Notes under the pieces: generated by a model | What the model was told of the DNA's origin: nothing | Seen by the model: only the letters and a program-made list of their open reading frames with translations | Database searches by the model: none | Position numbers and translations under genes: made by a program | Shown here: piece after piece, positions 8,187-18,174 of the stretch | How positions within the stretch are numbered: the first letter of the stretch is position 1 | Layout of the letters: every line of letters starts with the position of its first letter | Assembly: GCA_019119685.1 (NCBI GenBank) | Contig: DWWN01000035.1 | Span: 62,001 to 126,000 of the forward strand | Direction of reading: 5' to 3' | DNA: 64,000 nt | Origin: Candidatus Faecalibacterium faecigallinarum | GTDB lineage: Bacteria > Bacillota > Clostridia > Oscillospirales > Ruminococcaceae

Positions 8187-11100
8187 TTAGGATACAAGCG
8201 TCGCGTCCACCTGGTCGAGGTCCAGCTTGAGCAGCTTGGAAATGCCGTCCTCCTGCATGGTCACGCCATAGAGGACGTCGGCGGCCTCCATGGTGCCGCG
8301 GCGGTGGGTGATGACGATGAACTGGGTCTTGCCGCTGATCCGCCGCAGATACTGGGCGAAGCGGACCACGTTGGCGTCGTCCAGGGCGGCCTCGATCTCG
8401 TCCAGGATGCAGAAGGGCGAGGGGTTGACCGCCAGGATGGCAAAGTAGATGCTGATGGCGACGAGGGCCCGTTCCCCGCCCGAGAGGGCTTCCAGGTTCT
8501 TGATGACCTTGCCCGGCGGGCTGACTTTGATCTCGATGCCGCTGCCCAGCACGTCGCTCTCGTCCTCGAGGGAGAGGGAGGCCTCCCCGCCGCCGAACAG
8601 CTCGGCGAAGATCCGGCCGAACTGGGTGTTGATGGCGGCAAAGTTGCGGCTGAAGATATCCCGCATCTGGCCGTTCAGCTCGCCGATCATGCGGATCAGG
8701 CGGGCCTTGCTCTCCTCCACGTCCTCCACCTGGGTCTTCAGGGTCTCGTAGCGGCCGCGCACCTCCTGGTATTCCTCCACGGCCCCCACGTTGACGCTGC
8801 CCAAAGCCCGCATTTTGCTGCGCACTTCGGCCACCTGGGCCCGCAGCGCGGCCATGCTGTCGTATGCCACGCAGCACCTGGCCGCATCGGTGGGGGTCAG
8901 CTGGTATTCGTCCCAGAGCTTGGCGGCCAGCTGGTCGTATTCGCCCTCGGCGGCGCTTTTGCGCTCCGACAGGCGGGCCATTTCCCGGCTGGCCTCCTCC
9001 CGGTTTTCGGCGGCGGTGCGGGCGGCGGCCTGGGCTTTTGTCTCGGCGGCCTGCCGCTCCATCCGGCGATCGGCGGCCGCGCGGATGGCGGCCTCTTTCT
9101 CCCGGACGGCGGCGCGGCTGCGCTCGGTCTCGTCCTTCACGTCCTGGATGGCCCGGGCGATCTCGGCGTCCTTTGCCTGCAGGGCGCGGATGCTCTCCTG
9201 CAAACTGTCCTGATGGGCGCCGGCGTCGGCCAGGCGCTGCTCCCAGTCGGCAACGCGGCTGCGGCAGAGCTCGGCGTCCTTCTGGCGGGCCAGCTGGTCC
9301 AGCCGTTTCTGGGCCACGGCTTCGGACAGCTGGGTCTGCCGGGCGGCAAAGCTGTCCCCGCCCTCGGTCAGGCGGGCCAGCTCGGCCGTCACCTGCCCAG
9401 CGCGGGCTTCCAGCGAGGCCCGCAGGGCGGCGGCTTCGGCGGCTGCCTGCTCCTGCTTTTCGGCCTCGGCGGCCAGGGCGTCGGCCTCGGCGGCCCGCTG
9501 CCGGGCCGTCTGTTCCGCCTGGGCGGCGGCCTGTTCCAGCCGCTTGCCTTCGGCCTCGGCCCGGACCCGGTCGTCGGCGGCGGTGCGCTCCTCCCCTTCG
9601 GCCGCGGTCAGCTGGGCGGACATGGCGTCGGCCTGGCTCTTGCACTGGGCGGTGCGCAGCCGGGCGGCGGTGCAGTCCCGCGCAAGGCCGGCGATCTTGT
9701 CCTGCAGCTCCCGTATCTCCTGCCGGCGGGTGAACAGCCCCGCCGACCGCTGGACGCTGCCGCCGGTGAAGCTGCCGCCGGCGTTGACCACCTGGCCGTC
9801 CATCGTGACCACCCGGTTGCGGTAGTGCAGCTCTTTGGCCACCCGGGCGGCGGCGTGGATGTCCTCCACCACCACGATGCGGCCCAGCAGGTTGGAGACG
9901 ATGTTCTGGTACCGCGCGTCCGCCCGAACCAGGCTGCTGGCCAGCCGGGCCGACAGGGGCAGCTCGCCCCGGAACAGCCCCGGCTGGACGGTGTCCAGCG
10001 GCAGGAAGGTGGCGCGGCCGGCATTTTCCCGGCGCAGCAGGGCGATGCCCGCCTTGGCGGCGGCCTCGTTTTCCACCACGATGTTCTGCATGGCGGCCCC
10101 GAGGGCGGTCTCCACTGCCAGCTCGCACCCGGCCTCCACCGTCAAAATGGAGGACACCGGCCCGATGATGCCTTTCAGGCGCCCGCCGGCGGCGGCCTGC
10201 ATCACGGCCCGGACCGAGTGCTGGTAGCCCTCCATGTTCTTTTCCAGCTCCTGCAAAACGGCCAGCCGCTGGGCGGCGGCGTCCCTGGTGCGGTTCAGCT
10301 CCGCCTCGGCGGCGGACGCTGCGTCCAAGGCCTTTTTGCGGTTGGCCAGTTTCAGGGCCAGCCCGGCCCGGACGTTGGCCAGCTGCCGCTCGCTGCCCGC
10401 CAGCATATCCAGATACTTGCGGGTATCGGCGAGGTTTGCCTGCAGCTCGGCCAGGCGGGCCTGCTCGGCCTCGGCCCCGGCCCGGACTTCGGGCAGGCGG
10501 CCCCGGGCCGATCCGGCGGCGGCGCGGGCCGCGGCCTCCTGCACCCGGGCGGCCGTCTCCCGGCTGGTGGCGCCGGCGAGGTCTGCGCGCAGTTCGGCCT
10601 GCCGGGCGCTGGCGGCGTCGGTGCGGCTCTGCAGCTGGGCCAGCTGGCCTTCCAGCGCCTCGATCTCCGCGGCGAGGGCGCTCGCCTGGCGGTCCATCTC
10701 GGCGGCCGCGGCTTTCTGGCGTTCCAGCTCGGCGGCGGCCGCCTCCCGGTCAGTCTGGCCCTGGGCCAGCTCGTCCTGCAGGGTGCGGGCGCTCTGGCGG
10801 GCGTGGTCCCGGTCGTTTTCCAGCACGGCGATGCGGCTGTCGCTGCCGCTGATCTCGGCGGTGATACTGCGGATATCCCCATTCAGGCGCTCGATCTCGA
10901 CGGTGAGACGCTGCGCCTGCATACGGATCTCCTCAGCCTCCTGCTGGGACGTTTTGTCCTGGCTGTCCCAGCGCTCATAGGCGGCCTGGGCCGTCTCATA
11001 GTCCCGCTGGAGCTGCTGCATGGCGGCGCGGGCCGCCCGGATGTTCTCCACCCAGAGGGTGACTTCCAGCCCCTTGCGGCGGGCGGCCAGGTCGAGGTAG

Positions 11101-11744
11101 GCCCGGGCCTTTTCGGCCTCTTTGGCCAGGGGGGCCACCCGGCCTTCCAGCTCGGCCAGGATGTCCCGCAGGCGCTCGAGGTTAGCCTGGGCGGCGTCGA
11201 GGCGGTGTTCGGCCTCGGTGCGGCGGTAGCGGTATTTGGCGATGCCGCAGGCGTCCTCGAAGATCTCCCGCCGCTCGCTGCCCTTGGCGGCCACGATCTC
11301 GGCGATGCGGCCCTGCCCGATGATGGAGTAGCCGTCCCGGCCGATGCCGGTGTCCAAAAGCAGCTCGTAGACGTCCTTCAGGCGGCAGGCCTGGCCGTTG
11401 ATGGTGTACTCGCTCTCGCCCGAGCGGTAGTACCGCCGGCCGATGGTCACTTCGGCGGCGTCCAGGTCCAGGGCGTGGTCGGCGTTGTCCAGCGTCAGCC
11501 GGACCGACGCATACCCCATGGCCCCCCGCCGCCGGGTGCCCCCGAAGATGACGTCCTCCATCTTGCCGGCGCTGCGCAGCTGGCGGCTGCTGGTCTCGCC
11601 CAGCACCCAGCGGATGGCGTCCGAGAGGTTGCTCTTGCCCGAACCGTTGGGCCCCACCACCCCCGTGACCCCCCGGTCAAAGGTGATCTTGACCTTGTCG
11701 GGGAAGCTCTTGAAGCCCTGGACCTCGAGTTCTTTCAATACCAT
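8187..11744 (-). CDS. smc: chromosome segregation protein SMC
   Basis: ATP-driven DNA loop-extruding condensin subunit. The 1185-residue protein has a Walker A (GPNGSGKSN) near residue 32, then a long coiled coil. The hinge domain lies near 510-640 (LKGIIGPVSSILTVEAGCE to the GRATFLPLDTVQP region). A second coiled coil follows, and the C-terminal head carries ALSGGERALVAISI and ILDEIEAALDD. The ATG is four bases from the rnc stop, so the genes are cotranscribed. Long open frames on the opposite strand here are codon-bias shadows. Confidence 0.98.
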   Translation of the reverse strand: MVLKELEVQGFKSFPDKVKITFDRGVTGVVGPNGSGKSNLSDAIRWVLGETSSRQLRSAGKMEDVIFGGTRRRGAMGYASVRLTLDNADHALDLDAAEVTIGRRYYRSGESEYTINGQACRLKDVYELLLDTGIGRDGYSIIGQGRIAEIVAAKGSERREIFEDACGIAKYRYRRTEAEHRLDAAQANLERLRDILAELEGRVAPLAKEAEKARAYLDLAARRKGLEVTLWVENIRAARAAMQQLQRDYETAQAAYERWDSQDKTSQQEAEEIRMQAQRLTVEIERLNGDIRSITAEISGSDSRIAVLENDRDHARQSARTLQDELAQGQTDREAAAAELERQKAAAAEMDRQASALAAEIEALEGQLAQLQSRTDAASARQAELRADLAGATSRETAARVQEAAARAAAGSARGRLPEVRAGAEAEQARLAELQANLADTRKYLDMLAGSERQLANVRAGLALKLANRKKALDAASAAEAELNRTRDAAAQRLAVLQELEKNMEGYQHSVRAVMQAAAGGRLKGIIGPVSSILTVEAGCELAVETALGAAMQNIVVENEAAAKAGIALLRRENAGRATFLPLDTVQPGLFRGELPLSARLASSLVRADARYQNIVSNLLGRIVVVEDIHAAARVAKELHYRNRVVTMDGQVVNAGGSFTGGSVQRSAGLFTRRQEIRELQDKIAGLARDCTAARLRTAQCKSQADAMSAQLTAAEGEERTAADDRVRAEAEGKRLEQAAAQAEQTARQRAAEADALAAEAEKQEQAAAEAAALRASLEARAGQVTAELARLTEGGDSFAARQTQLSEAVAQKRLDQLARQKDAELCRSRVADWEQRLADAGAHQDSLQESIRALQAKDAEIARAIQDVKDETERSRAAVREKEAAIRAAADRRMERQAAETKAQAAARTAAENREEASREMARLSERKSAAEGEYDQLAAKLWDEYQLTPTDAARCCVAYDSMAALRAQVAEVRSKMRALGSVNVGAVEEYQEVRGRYETLKTQVEDVEESKARLIRMIGELNGQMRDIFSRNFAAINTQFGRIFAELFGGGEASLSLEDESDVLGSGIEIKVSPPGKVIKNLEALSGGERALVAISIYFAILAVNPSPFCILDEIEAALDDANVVRFAQYLRRISGKTQFIVITHRRGTMEAADVLYGVTMQEDGISKLLKLDLDQVDATLVS

Positions 11745-11747
11745 CCG

Positions 11748-12422
11748 TCATTCATCCCCGAGGACGCCCAGCAGTTTGAGGGCCTCTTTGGCGGCGTGCT
11801 GTTCGGCCGCCTTTTTGCTGCGGCCCTCGCCCCGGGCCACGCAGTCCGAGTTGAAGCGGACCGCCACCACAAAGTGCTTGTCGTGGTCGGGGCCGGTCTC
11901 CTTTTCCACCACATAGCTGAGCCGCTCCTCGGGGTTCTGCTGGACGATCTCCTGCAGGCGGGTCTTGTAGTCGGCCTCGGCGTGCTTGCCCTCGGTGATG
12001 AAGGGCAGGATGAACTTTTTGGCCACCTCCATCCCGCCGTCCAGGTAGAGGGCGGCGATGAGGGCCTCGAAGGCGTCCGAGACGACGCTGGGCCGCTCGC
12101 GGCCGCCGCAGCGCTCCTCCCCTTTGCCCAGGCGGAGGTATTCCCCCAGGTGGATCTCCTGGGCGAACTGGAACAGGGCCCCCTCGCTGACCAGGCTGGA
12201 GCGGATGCGGGTCAGATCGCCCTCCGGCCGGTCGGCGTAGGCGTGGAACAGATAGTCGGCCGAGACGATCTGCAGCACGCTGTCGCCCAGAAATTCCAGC
12301 CGTTCGTTGTGAGCCACCGGCACGCGGCTCTCGTTGGCATAGCTGGTGTGGGTCAGGGCCGTGGCCAGCAGGCCGGGGTCCTTGAAGGTGTAGCCGATGA
12401 TCTTTTCAAGCGGATGCGCCAT
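11748..12422 (-). CDS. rnc: ribonuclease III
   Basis: Double-strand RNA endonuclease for rRNA and mRNA processing. From MAHPLEKIIGYTF it is 224 residues. The RNase III signature NERLEFLGDSVLQ is present, as is a second acidic pair in DAFEALIAALYLDGG. A C-terminal double-stranded RNA-binding domain ends the protein (DYKTRLQEIVQQ and KKAAEQHAAKEALKLL). The open frame runs far upstream through plsX in another frame; the start at 12422 is set by AAAGGAGGG upstream and by homology. Confidence 0.97.
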   Translation of the reverse strand: MAHPLEKIIGYTFKDPGLLATALTHTSYANESRVPVAHNERLEFLGDSVLQIVSADYLFHAYADRPEGDLTRIRSSLVSEGALFQFAQEIHLGEYLRLGKGEERCGGRERPSVVSDAFEALIAALYLDGGMEVAKKFILPFITEGKHAEADYKTRLQEIVQQNPEERLSYVVEKETGPDHDKHFVVAVRFNSDCVARGEGRSKKAAEQHAAKEALKLLGVLGDE

Positions 12423-12445
12423 GGATGCTATGCCCTCCTTTCCGG

Positions 12446-13477
12446 TCATTCTTCGCTGGCTTTGGCCGCGGCGGCGTTGGCGGCGGCCACGTCGTCCAGA
12501 GCGGCCTGCATGGTGCCGCACAGGTCGTTTTCCACGCAGATCTTGGCCTGGCGGATGGCGTTCTTGATGGCCTTGGCCTTGGACGAGCCGTGGGCCTTGA
12601 TCACCGGCTGCCGCGCGCCGAGGAAGGGCGCGCCGCCGTACTCCTCGCTGTCCATCTGCTTTTTCAGCTCGGCCACCTTGCCCTTCATCATCAGGCCGGC
12701 CAGCTTGCCGGTGGTGCTGGAATAAAAGGCCCCCTTGACCATGCCCATGATCATCTTGGCCATGCCCTCGGTCAATTTGAGGACCACGTTGCCGGTAAAG
12801 CCGTCGCAGACCACCACGTCCACGTTGCCGGAGGGGATGTCGCGGGGCTCCACGTTGCCCACGAAGCGGATGCCCGGGGTGGTCTTGAGCTTCTGGTAGG
12901 CCTCGCGCAGCTGCGGGGTGCCCTTCGATTCCTCGGCGCCGTTGTTGACCAGGGCGCAGGAGGGGTCCTTGCGGCCTTCCACCCGCTTCATATAGCAGGT
13001 GCCCATGACGGCGAACGCCTCCAGCATATCCACCCGGCACTCGACGTTCGCGCCGGCGTCCAGCAGCAGGTAGGCCCCCTTCTGGGCGGGGATCATGGTG
13101 GCCAGGGCGGGGCGCTTGATGCCCCGCAGGGCCCGGACGATCAGGCTGGTGCCCACATGGAGCGCGCCGGTGCTGCCGGCCGAGACAAAGGCGTCGCCCT
13201 TGCCCTCTTTGAGCATCGTCAGGCCCACCACGATGGAGGAGTCCTTCTTCTGGCGGACGGCGCGGGCCGGCTCGTCGCACATCTCGATGTTCTCGGTGCA
13301 GTTGACCAGCTCGATGCCCTCCAGGGAGATGTTGTTGTCGGCCGCCGTCTTGCGGATCAGCGCCTCGTTGCCCAGGCCGACGACCTGGACGCCATACTCC
13401 TTGACAGCCTGCGCGGCCCCGTCCAGCGGGGCCAGAGGGGCGTTGTCGCCGCCCATCAGATCCAGAATGATTTTCAT
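12446..13477 (-). CDS. plsX: phosphate acyltransferase PlsX
   Basis: Makes acyl-phosphate from acyl-ACP, the donor for PlsY in phospholipid synthesis. The 343-residue protein begins MKIILDLMGGDNAPLAP and has family motifs GSTGALHVGTS, ALVNNGAEESKGTP and DVVVCDGFTGN. The gap to rnc is 23 bp. Unusually, the acpP/fab genes commonly found between plsX and rnc in Firmicutes are missing here. Confidence 0.97.
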   Translation of the reverse strand: MKIILDLMGGDNAPLAPLDGAAQAVKEYGVQVVGLGNEALIRKTAADNNISLEGIELVNCTENIEMCDEPARAVRQKKDSSIVVGLTMLKEGKGDAFVSAGSTGALHVGTSLIVRALRGIKRPALATMIPAQKGAYLLLDAGANVECRVDMLEAFAVMGTCYMKRVEGRKDPSCALVNNGAEESKGTPQLREAYQKLKTTPGIRFVGNVEPRDIPSGNVDVVVCDGFTGNVVLKLTEGMAKMIMGMVKGAFYSSTTGKLAGLMMKGKVAELKKQMDSEEYGGAPFLGARQPVIKAHGSSKAKAIKNAIRQAKICVENDLCGTMQAALDDVAAANAAAAKASEE

Positions 13478-13498
13478 ACTCTCGTCCTTTCTGCCGTG

Positions 13499-14872
13499 TC
13501 AGACGGCATCGTTCTGGGCGTCCACCCAGGTTTGGAAGCTGGCCACCGCCCGTTCGGCCTGGGCCATGTAGCGCAGGCGCTTGTCCCGGGGACGGTCGGC
13601 CAGAGGGGGCAGGATGCCCATATTGGCCCCCATGGGCTGGAAGTGTTTATTTTCCGCCGTCAGGTACTGCATCAGCGCCCCGCACATGGTGTCGGGCGGG
13701 GGCGGCGTGTAGGGCCTGCCGGTCAGGCGGGCGTAGAGGCTACGGGCGGCCAGCAGGCCGGAGGCCGCGCTCTCCATATAGCCCTCGAAGCCGGTGATCT
13801 GGCCGGCGAAAAATACGTTGGGGTGCTCCTTCAGGTACAGCCCGCCGGTCAGAAGGCGGGGCGCGTCCAGAAAGGTGTTGCGGTGCATCACCCCGTAGCG
13901 GACGAACTCGGCGTGTTCCAGCCCGGGGATCATCGAGAACACCCGCTTCTGCTCGCCCCATTTGAGGTTGGTCTGGAAGCCCACGATGTTGTACAAAGTG
14001 CGCTCCTTGTTCTCGGCCCGCAGCTGGACGTTGGCCCAGGGGCGGTGGCCGGTGCGGGGGTCCACAAGGCCCACCGGGCGCAGAGGGCCGTAGCGCATGG
14101 TATCGGCCCCGCGCGCGGCCATGATCTCGATGGGCATACAGCCCTCGTAGACGGTGACGGCGTCGGCCTTTTTGCCCACGGCGTCGGGGTCGGGGGCGGC
14201 CTTGGCGTCCTGGTCAAAGTCGTGCAGGGGGGCCCGCTCGGCGCCGACCAGCGCCGCGTGGAACGCCTCGTACTCGGCCTTGTTGAAGGGGCAGTTCAGG
14301 TAGTCCGCCTCGCCCCGGCCGTAGCGGGAGGCCGCGAACACCTTGCCGTAGTCCAGGCTTTCGGCGGTGACGATGGGGGCCACCGCGTCGTAGAAGTGCA
14401 GGCGGCTGTCCCCGGTCAGGCGGGCGATCTCGGCGGCCAGCGCCCCCTCGGTCAGGGGACCGGAGGCGACCAGCACCGGCTCGGACTCGTCGATGGCGGC
14501 GGCCTTCTCCCGGCGGACGGTGATGTTGGGCTGGGCCTCCACCAGGGCGGTGACGCGGGCGCTGAAGGCGTCCCGGTCCACCGCCAGGGCCCCGCCGGCG
14601 GCCACCCGCACCGCCTCGGCGGCGGGCAGCAGGCTGGAACCCATCCGGCGCATCTCCTCTTTCAAAAGGCCCGAGGCGGAGTCCAGCCGCTCGGCCTTGA
14701 GGCTGTTGGAGCAGATCAGCTCGGCAAAGCCGGCGTTCTTGTGGGCGGGGGAAAAATGGGCGGGCTTTTGTTCGTACAGGGTGACGTGCACCCCCTGCCC
14801 GGCCAGCCAGAGGGCGGCCTCGCATCCGGCCAGGCCCGCCCCTATGATCGTTGTGTGCAGTATATCGCTCAT
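13499..14872 (-). CDS. trmFO: folate/FAD-dependent tRNA (uracil-54) C5-methyltransferase TrmFO
   Basis: Forms ribothymidine at position 54 of tRNA using methylenetetrahydrofolate and FAD. The 457-residue protein has the FAD-binding GAGLAGCEAALWLA at the N-terminus. It also has ICSNSLKAE, RPVGLVDPRTGHRPWANVQLR and a C-terminal MGANMGILPPL region. The ATG at 14872 lies four bases before the topA stop region on the same strand, with AAAAGG right before it, suggesting translational coupling to topA. The open frame extends upstream into topA sequence but without an RBS. Confidence 0.95.
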   Translation of the reverse strand: MSDILHTTIIGAGLAGCEAALWLAGQGVHVTLYEQKPAHFSPAHKNAGFAELICSNSLKAERLDSASGLLKEEMRRMGSSLLPAAEAVRVAAGGALAVDRDAFSARVTALVEAQPNITVRREKAAAIDESEPVLVASGPLTEGALAAEIARLTGDSRLHFYDAVAPIVTAESLDYGKVFAASRYGRGEADYLNCPFNKAEYEAFHAALVGAERAPLHDFDQDAKAAPDPDAVGKKADAVTVYEGCMPIEIMAARGADTMRYGPLRPVGLVDPRTGHRPWANVQLRAENKERTLYNIVGFQTNLKWGEQKRVFSMIPGLEHAEFVRYGVMHRNTFLDAPRLLTGGLYLKEHPNVFFAGQITGFEGYMESAASGLLAARSLYARLTGRPYTPPPPDTMCGALMQYLTAENKHFQPMGANMGILPPLADRPRDKRLRYMAQAERAVASFQTWVDAQNDAV

Positions 14873-14876
14873 CCTT

Positions 14877-16964
14877 TTATCCGTTATTTTTGGGCACCGG
14901 CATCTCAAAGCCGCAGCCCTCCCGGGCGCAGTACAGCTTGGAGCCGTGGCGGAACAGGGTCGCGCCGCATTTTTCACACTTGGTGGGCACCGGCACGTCC
15001 CAGGTCATAAAATCGCAGTCGGGGTAGCGCTCGCAGGCGTAGTAGATGCGGCCGCGGGTGCTCTTGCGCTCCAGCATACGGCCCTGGCCGCACTTGGGGC
15101 AGATGCCGCCGGTATCCTTGACCAGGCGCTTGGTGCCCCGGCACTCCGGGAAGCCGCTGCAGGCCAGAAACTTTCCGTACTTGCCCACCTTGATGACCAT
15201 GGGCCGGCCGCACAGGGGGCACACCTCGCTGGAAGGCTCGTCGGGCACCTTGACCTTTTTGCCCTCCATGTTCTTTTCGGCGGCCTGCAAGCTGGCGTCG
15301 AAGTCCTTGTAGAAGCCGTCGATGGTCTGCCGCCAGTCGGCCTTGCCGCTCTCGATCTTGTCCAGGTTCTTTTCCATCTGGGCCGAGAAGTCCACGTCCA
15401 CGATGCGGGGGAACTGCTCCAGCATCAGGCTGTCCACCGTGCGGCCCAGGGGGGTGGGCTTGAGCTTTTTCTGGTCCCGCTCGACGTAGCCGCGGTCGAT
15501 GATGGTGGTGATGATGGGGGCGTAGGTGGAGGGGCGGCCGATGCCGTTTTCCTCCAGCGCCTTGATGAGGGAGGCCTCGGTGTAGCGGGCCGGCGGCTGG
15601 GTGAACTTCTGCTCGCTTTTCAGCTGCACCAGGTCCAGCACCTGGCCCTGTTCCAGGGGCGGCAGGGCGGTCTCCTTTTTCTCTTTGTCCTCCACGGCCT
15701 CCTCGTACAGGGCGGTGAAGCCGTCGAAGGTGACGGTGAAGCCGCTGGCCTTGAAGCGGTAGCCGGCGGCGCAGACGGTGACCGAGACGGTGTCCATCTG
15801 GCAGTCGGCCATCTGGCTGGCCATGAAGCGGCTCCAGATCATCCGGTAGAGCTTGGCGGTGTCGCCCGAGATGCTCTTGTCCACCTCGTCGGGGGTCAGT
15901 GCGGGCATGGAAGGCCGGATGGCCTCGTGGGCGTCCTGGGCGGCGGTGGCGCTCTTGGTCTTCCAGGTGCGCTTATAGGGGCAGATATACTGTTCCCCGT
16001 AGGCGCCCGCAATATATTCCTTGGCCGCGGCCACCGCCTCGTCCGAGATGCGCAGGCTGTCGGTACGCATATAGGTGATGAGGCCGACGGTGCCGTGCCC
16101 GGCGATGTCCACGCCCTCGTACAGGGTCTGGGCGGCCCGCATGGTGCGGGTGGCGGTAAAGCCCAGCCGGCGCGAAGCCTCCTGCTGCAGGGTGCTGGTG
16201 ATGAAGGCGGGGGTGGGCTGCTTGGTGCGCTTGCCCCGCTTGAGCTCCCCTACCGTGTACACGGCGCCCTGGAGCCCCTGCTCGATGGCGCGGGCCTCGG
16301 CCTCGGTCTTGGGCAGCAGCTTTTTGCCGGAGGCGTCGGCGGACAGGCGGGCGGTGAACTTTTTGCCCGACGCGCCAAGGGTGGCGTCCACGTTCCAGTA
16401 TTCTTCGGGGACGAAGGCTTCGATCTCCTTTTCCCGGTCGTCGATCAGGCGCACCGCCACGCTCTGGACGCGGCCGGCCGACAGGCCCCGCCGGATCTTG
16501 CGCCACAGAAAGGGGCTCAGCTTATAGCCCACCAGGCGGTCCAGCACGCGGCGGGCCTGCTGGGCGTTGAACAGATCCTCGTTGATGGGGCGGGGATGGG
16601 CCATGCCCTCCTTGACCCCCTTTTTGGTGATCTCGTCAAACGTGACCCGGTTGGGCTGGGCGGGGTCGATGCCCAGAAGGTTGGCCAGGTGCCAGCTGAT
16701 GGCCTCGCCTTCCCGGTCGGGGTCGGTGGCCAGCAGGACGCCGTCGGCCTTTTTGGCCTTGGCCTTGAGCTCCTTGATGAGTTTTTCCTTCCCCTTGATA
16801 TTGATGTACTGGGGCGTATAGCCGTGCTCGACATCAATGCCAAGCTGGGAAGTGGGCAGGTCCCGGATGTGGCCCATGCTGGCCGTCACCTCGTAGTCCT
16901 TGCCCAGGTATTTGCCAATGGTCTTCGCCTTGGCGGGCGATTCCACAATAACCAGTTTCGCCAT
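14877..16964 (-). CDS. topA: DNA topoisomerase I
   Basis: Relaxes negative supercoils through a covalent tyrosine intermediate. The 695-residue protein starts with the Toprim domain (KLVIVESPAKAKTIGKYLG; DPDREGEAISWH). The catalytic tyrosine is in TYMRTDSLRIS near residue 320. Three C-terminal zinc ribbons are visible (CPLCGRPM...CSGFPEC, CPKCGQGRM...CERYPDC, CEKCGATL...CAREGC). Gene order dprA-topA-trmFO is the classical Firmicutes arrangement. Confidence 0.98.
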   Translation of the reverse strand: MAKLVIVESPAKAKTIGKYLGKDYEVTASMGHIRDLPTSQLGIDVEHGYTPQYINIKGKEKLIKELKAKAKKADGVLLATDPDREGEAISWHLANLLGIDPAQPNRVTFDEITKKGVKEGMAHPRPINEDLFNAQQARRVLDRLVGYKLSPFLWRKIRRGLSAGRVQSVAVRLIDDREKEIEAFVPEEYWNVDATLGASGKKFTARLSADASGKKLLPKTEAEARAIEQGLQGAVYTVGELKRGKRTKQPTPAFITSTLQQEASRRLGFTATRTMRAAQTLYEGVDIAGHGTVGLITYMRTDSLRISDEAVAAAKEYIAGAYGEQYICPYKRTWKTKSATAAQDAHEAIRPSMPALTPDEVDKSISGDTAKLYRMIWSRFMASQMADCQMDTVSVTVCAAGYRFKASGFTVTFDGFTALYEEAVEDKEKKETALPPLEQGQVLDLVQLKSEQKFTQPPARYTEASLIKALEENGIGRPSTYAPIITTIIDRGYVERDQKKLKPTPLGRTVDSLMLEQFPRIVDVDFSAQMEKNLDKIESGKADWRQTIDGFYKDFDASLQAAEKNMEGKKVKVPDEPSSEVCPLCGRPMVIKVGKYGKFLACSGFPECRGTKRLVKDTGGICPKCGQGRMLERKSTRGRIYYACERYPDCDFMTWDVPVPTKCEKCGATLFRHGSKLYCAREGCGFEMPVPKNNG

Positions 16965-17031
16965 TCTTGCTTTTACCTCGGATCTAGCCCGGCCCGGGGG
17001 CAGGGCTTATTGGAAGGTGTTATTTGCTGTT

Positions 17032-18174
17032 TCAAAGGAAAATATACCGCTGGCCCGGCAGCATCTTGACCCGGCCCGAAAGTTCCAGCCGCATCAGCAC
17101 CGGGGCCAGGGCCGCGGCCTGCATCCCGCAGCGGGCGGCCAGCTCTTCCAGGCTCACGGCCTCGCCGCCGGCGCAGGCCAGCACTTTGCGCTCGGCATCG
17201 GTCAGGGGCGGCGCCTGCACGGCGGGGGCCGGCGCGGCGGCGGAAAGGCCCAGCGGCTCCAGCATATCCTCCGCCGTCAGGACCATCCTGGCCCGGCCCG
17301 ACTGGATCAGCCGGTTGGAGCCGGCCGAATCTTCCCGGCCCACATCGGCGGGCAGGGCCCAGACCGGCCGGCCATACCGCTCGGCGTGGGCCACGGTGGA
17401 CATGGTGCCGCTGCGCTCCCGGGCCTGCACCACCACCAGCGCCCGGGCAAGGCCCGCGATCAGCCGGTTGCGCTGCAAAAAGCCGTTGCGCCCGATCCCG
17501 TCCAGGCCGGGCGGGTACTCCCCGACGACGCAGCCGTTGGCCTCGATCTTTTCCCGCAGGGCGCGGTTGGAGGCGGGGTAGGTGCGGTCGATGGGCACCC
17601 CCTGCACCCCGATGGTGGGGGCGTGTTCGGCCACGGCGGCCCGGTGGCACTCGCTGTCCAGCCCGTCGGCCAGGCCGCTGACGATGACCGCGCCGGCCCG
17701 CGCCAATGCCCGGCCCAGGTTTTCGGCGGCCTGCTGGCCGTAGGGGTCGGGGCGGCGGCTGCCCACCATGCCCACCAGGGCGGGGGCGTTCAGCCAGGCG
17801 GGGTCCCCGGTGCAGTACAGCACCAGGGGCATATCCGGGATGCGGGTCAGCGCCAGGGGGTAGTCGGGGTGGTCAAAGGGGATCACCTCGACCCCCAGCG
17901 CCCGGCAGCGGTCCAGCACCGGCCGGAAAGCCTCGGGCGTATTGCCGGGCGACACCGCGCGGCGGGCCGCCCCGGCCCCGGCCGCCTGGCGGAAGTCCGT
18001 TGTAGCACGCGCTTCCCAGGCGCGGCAGGGGTCGCCGCCGCACCAGTCCAGCACGCGGCCCGCCCGGGGCGAGGCGGAGCCCAGGGTACAGTCCAGCCAC
18101 AGCCAGCACAAAAGCGGGTCGGGCAGCGGCTCCGGGCCGAACAGGTCCTGCTGGACCCAGCTTTCCCCCGTCAC
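17032..18174 (-). CDS. dprA: DNA-processing protein DprA
   Basis: Loads RecA on incoming single-stranded DNA during natural transformation. The Rossmann core shows VGMVGSRRPDPYGQ, GAVIVSGLADGLDSECHRAA, NRLIAGLARALVVVQAR and GREDSAGSNRLIQSG, with a C-terminal winged helix. I place the start at GTG 18174, which overlaps the stop of the upstream SpoU gene as GTGA. This gives 380 residues, normal for the family; the open frame continues further but runs through the SpoU gene. The SD before this GTG is weak, so a downstream start is possible. Confidence 0.93.
   Translation of the reverse strand: MTGESWVQQDLFGPEPLPDPLLCWLWLDCTLGSASPRAGRVLDWCGGDPCRAWEARATTDFRQAAGAGAARRAVSPGNTPEAFRPVLDRCRALGVEVIPFDHPDYPLALTRIPDMPLVLYCTGDPAWLNAPALVGMVGSRRPDPYGQQAAENLGRALARAGAVIVSGLADGLDSECHRAAVAEHAPTIGVQGVPIDRTYPASNRALREKIEANGCVVGEYPPGLDGIGRNGFLQRNRLIAGLARALVVVQARERSGTMSTVAHAERYGRPVWALPADVGREDSAGSNRLIQSGRARMVLTAEDMLEPLGLSAAAPAPAVQAPPLTDAERKVLACAGGEAVSLEELAARCGMQAAALAPVLMRLELSGRVKMLPGQRYIFL

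Noticed and set aside
7539..12725. 1728-codon open frame on the plus strand opposite ftsY, smc and rnc
   Set aside because: Low-complexity Gly/Leu/Val/His translation antisense to conserved genes; a shadow of GC-rich codon use.
12425..15010. 861-codon open frame opposite plsX and trmFO
   Set aside because: Antisense to two well-supported genes; composition typical of a shadow frame.
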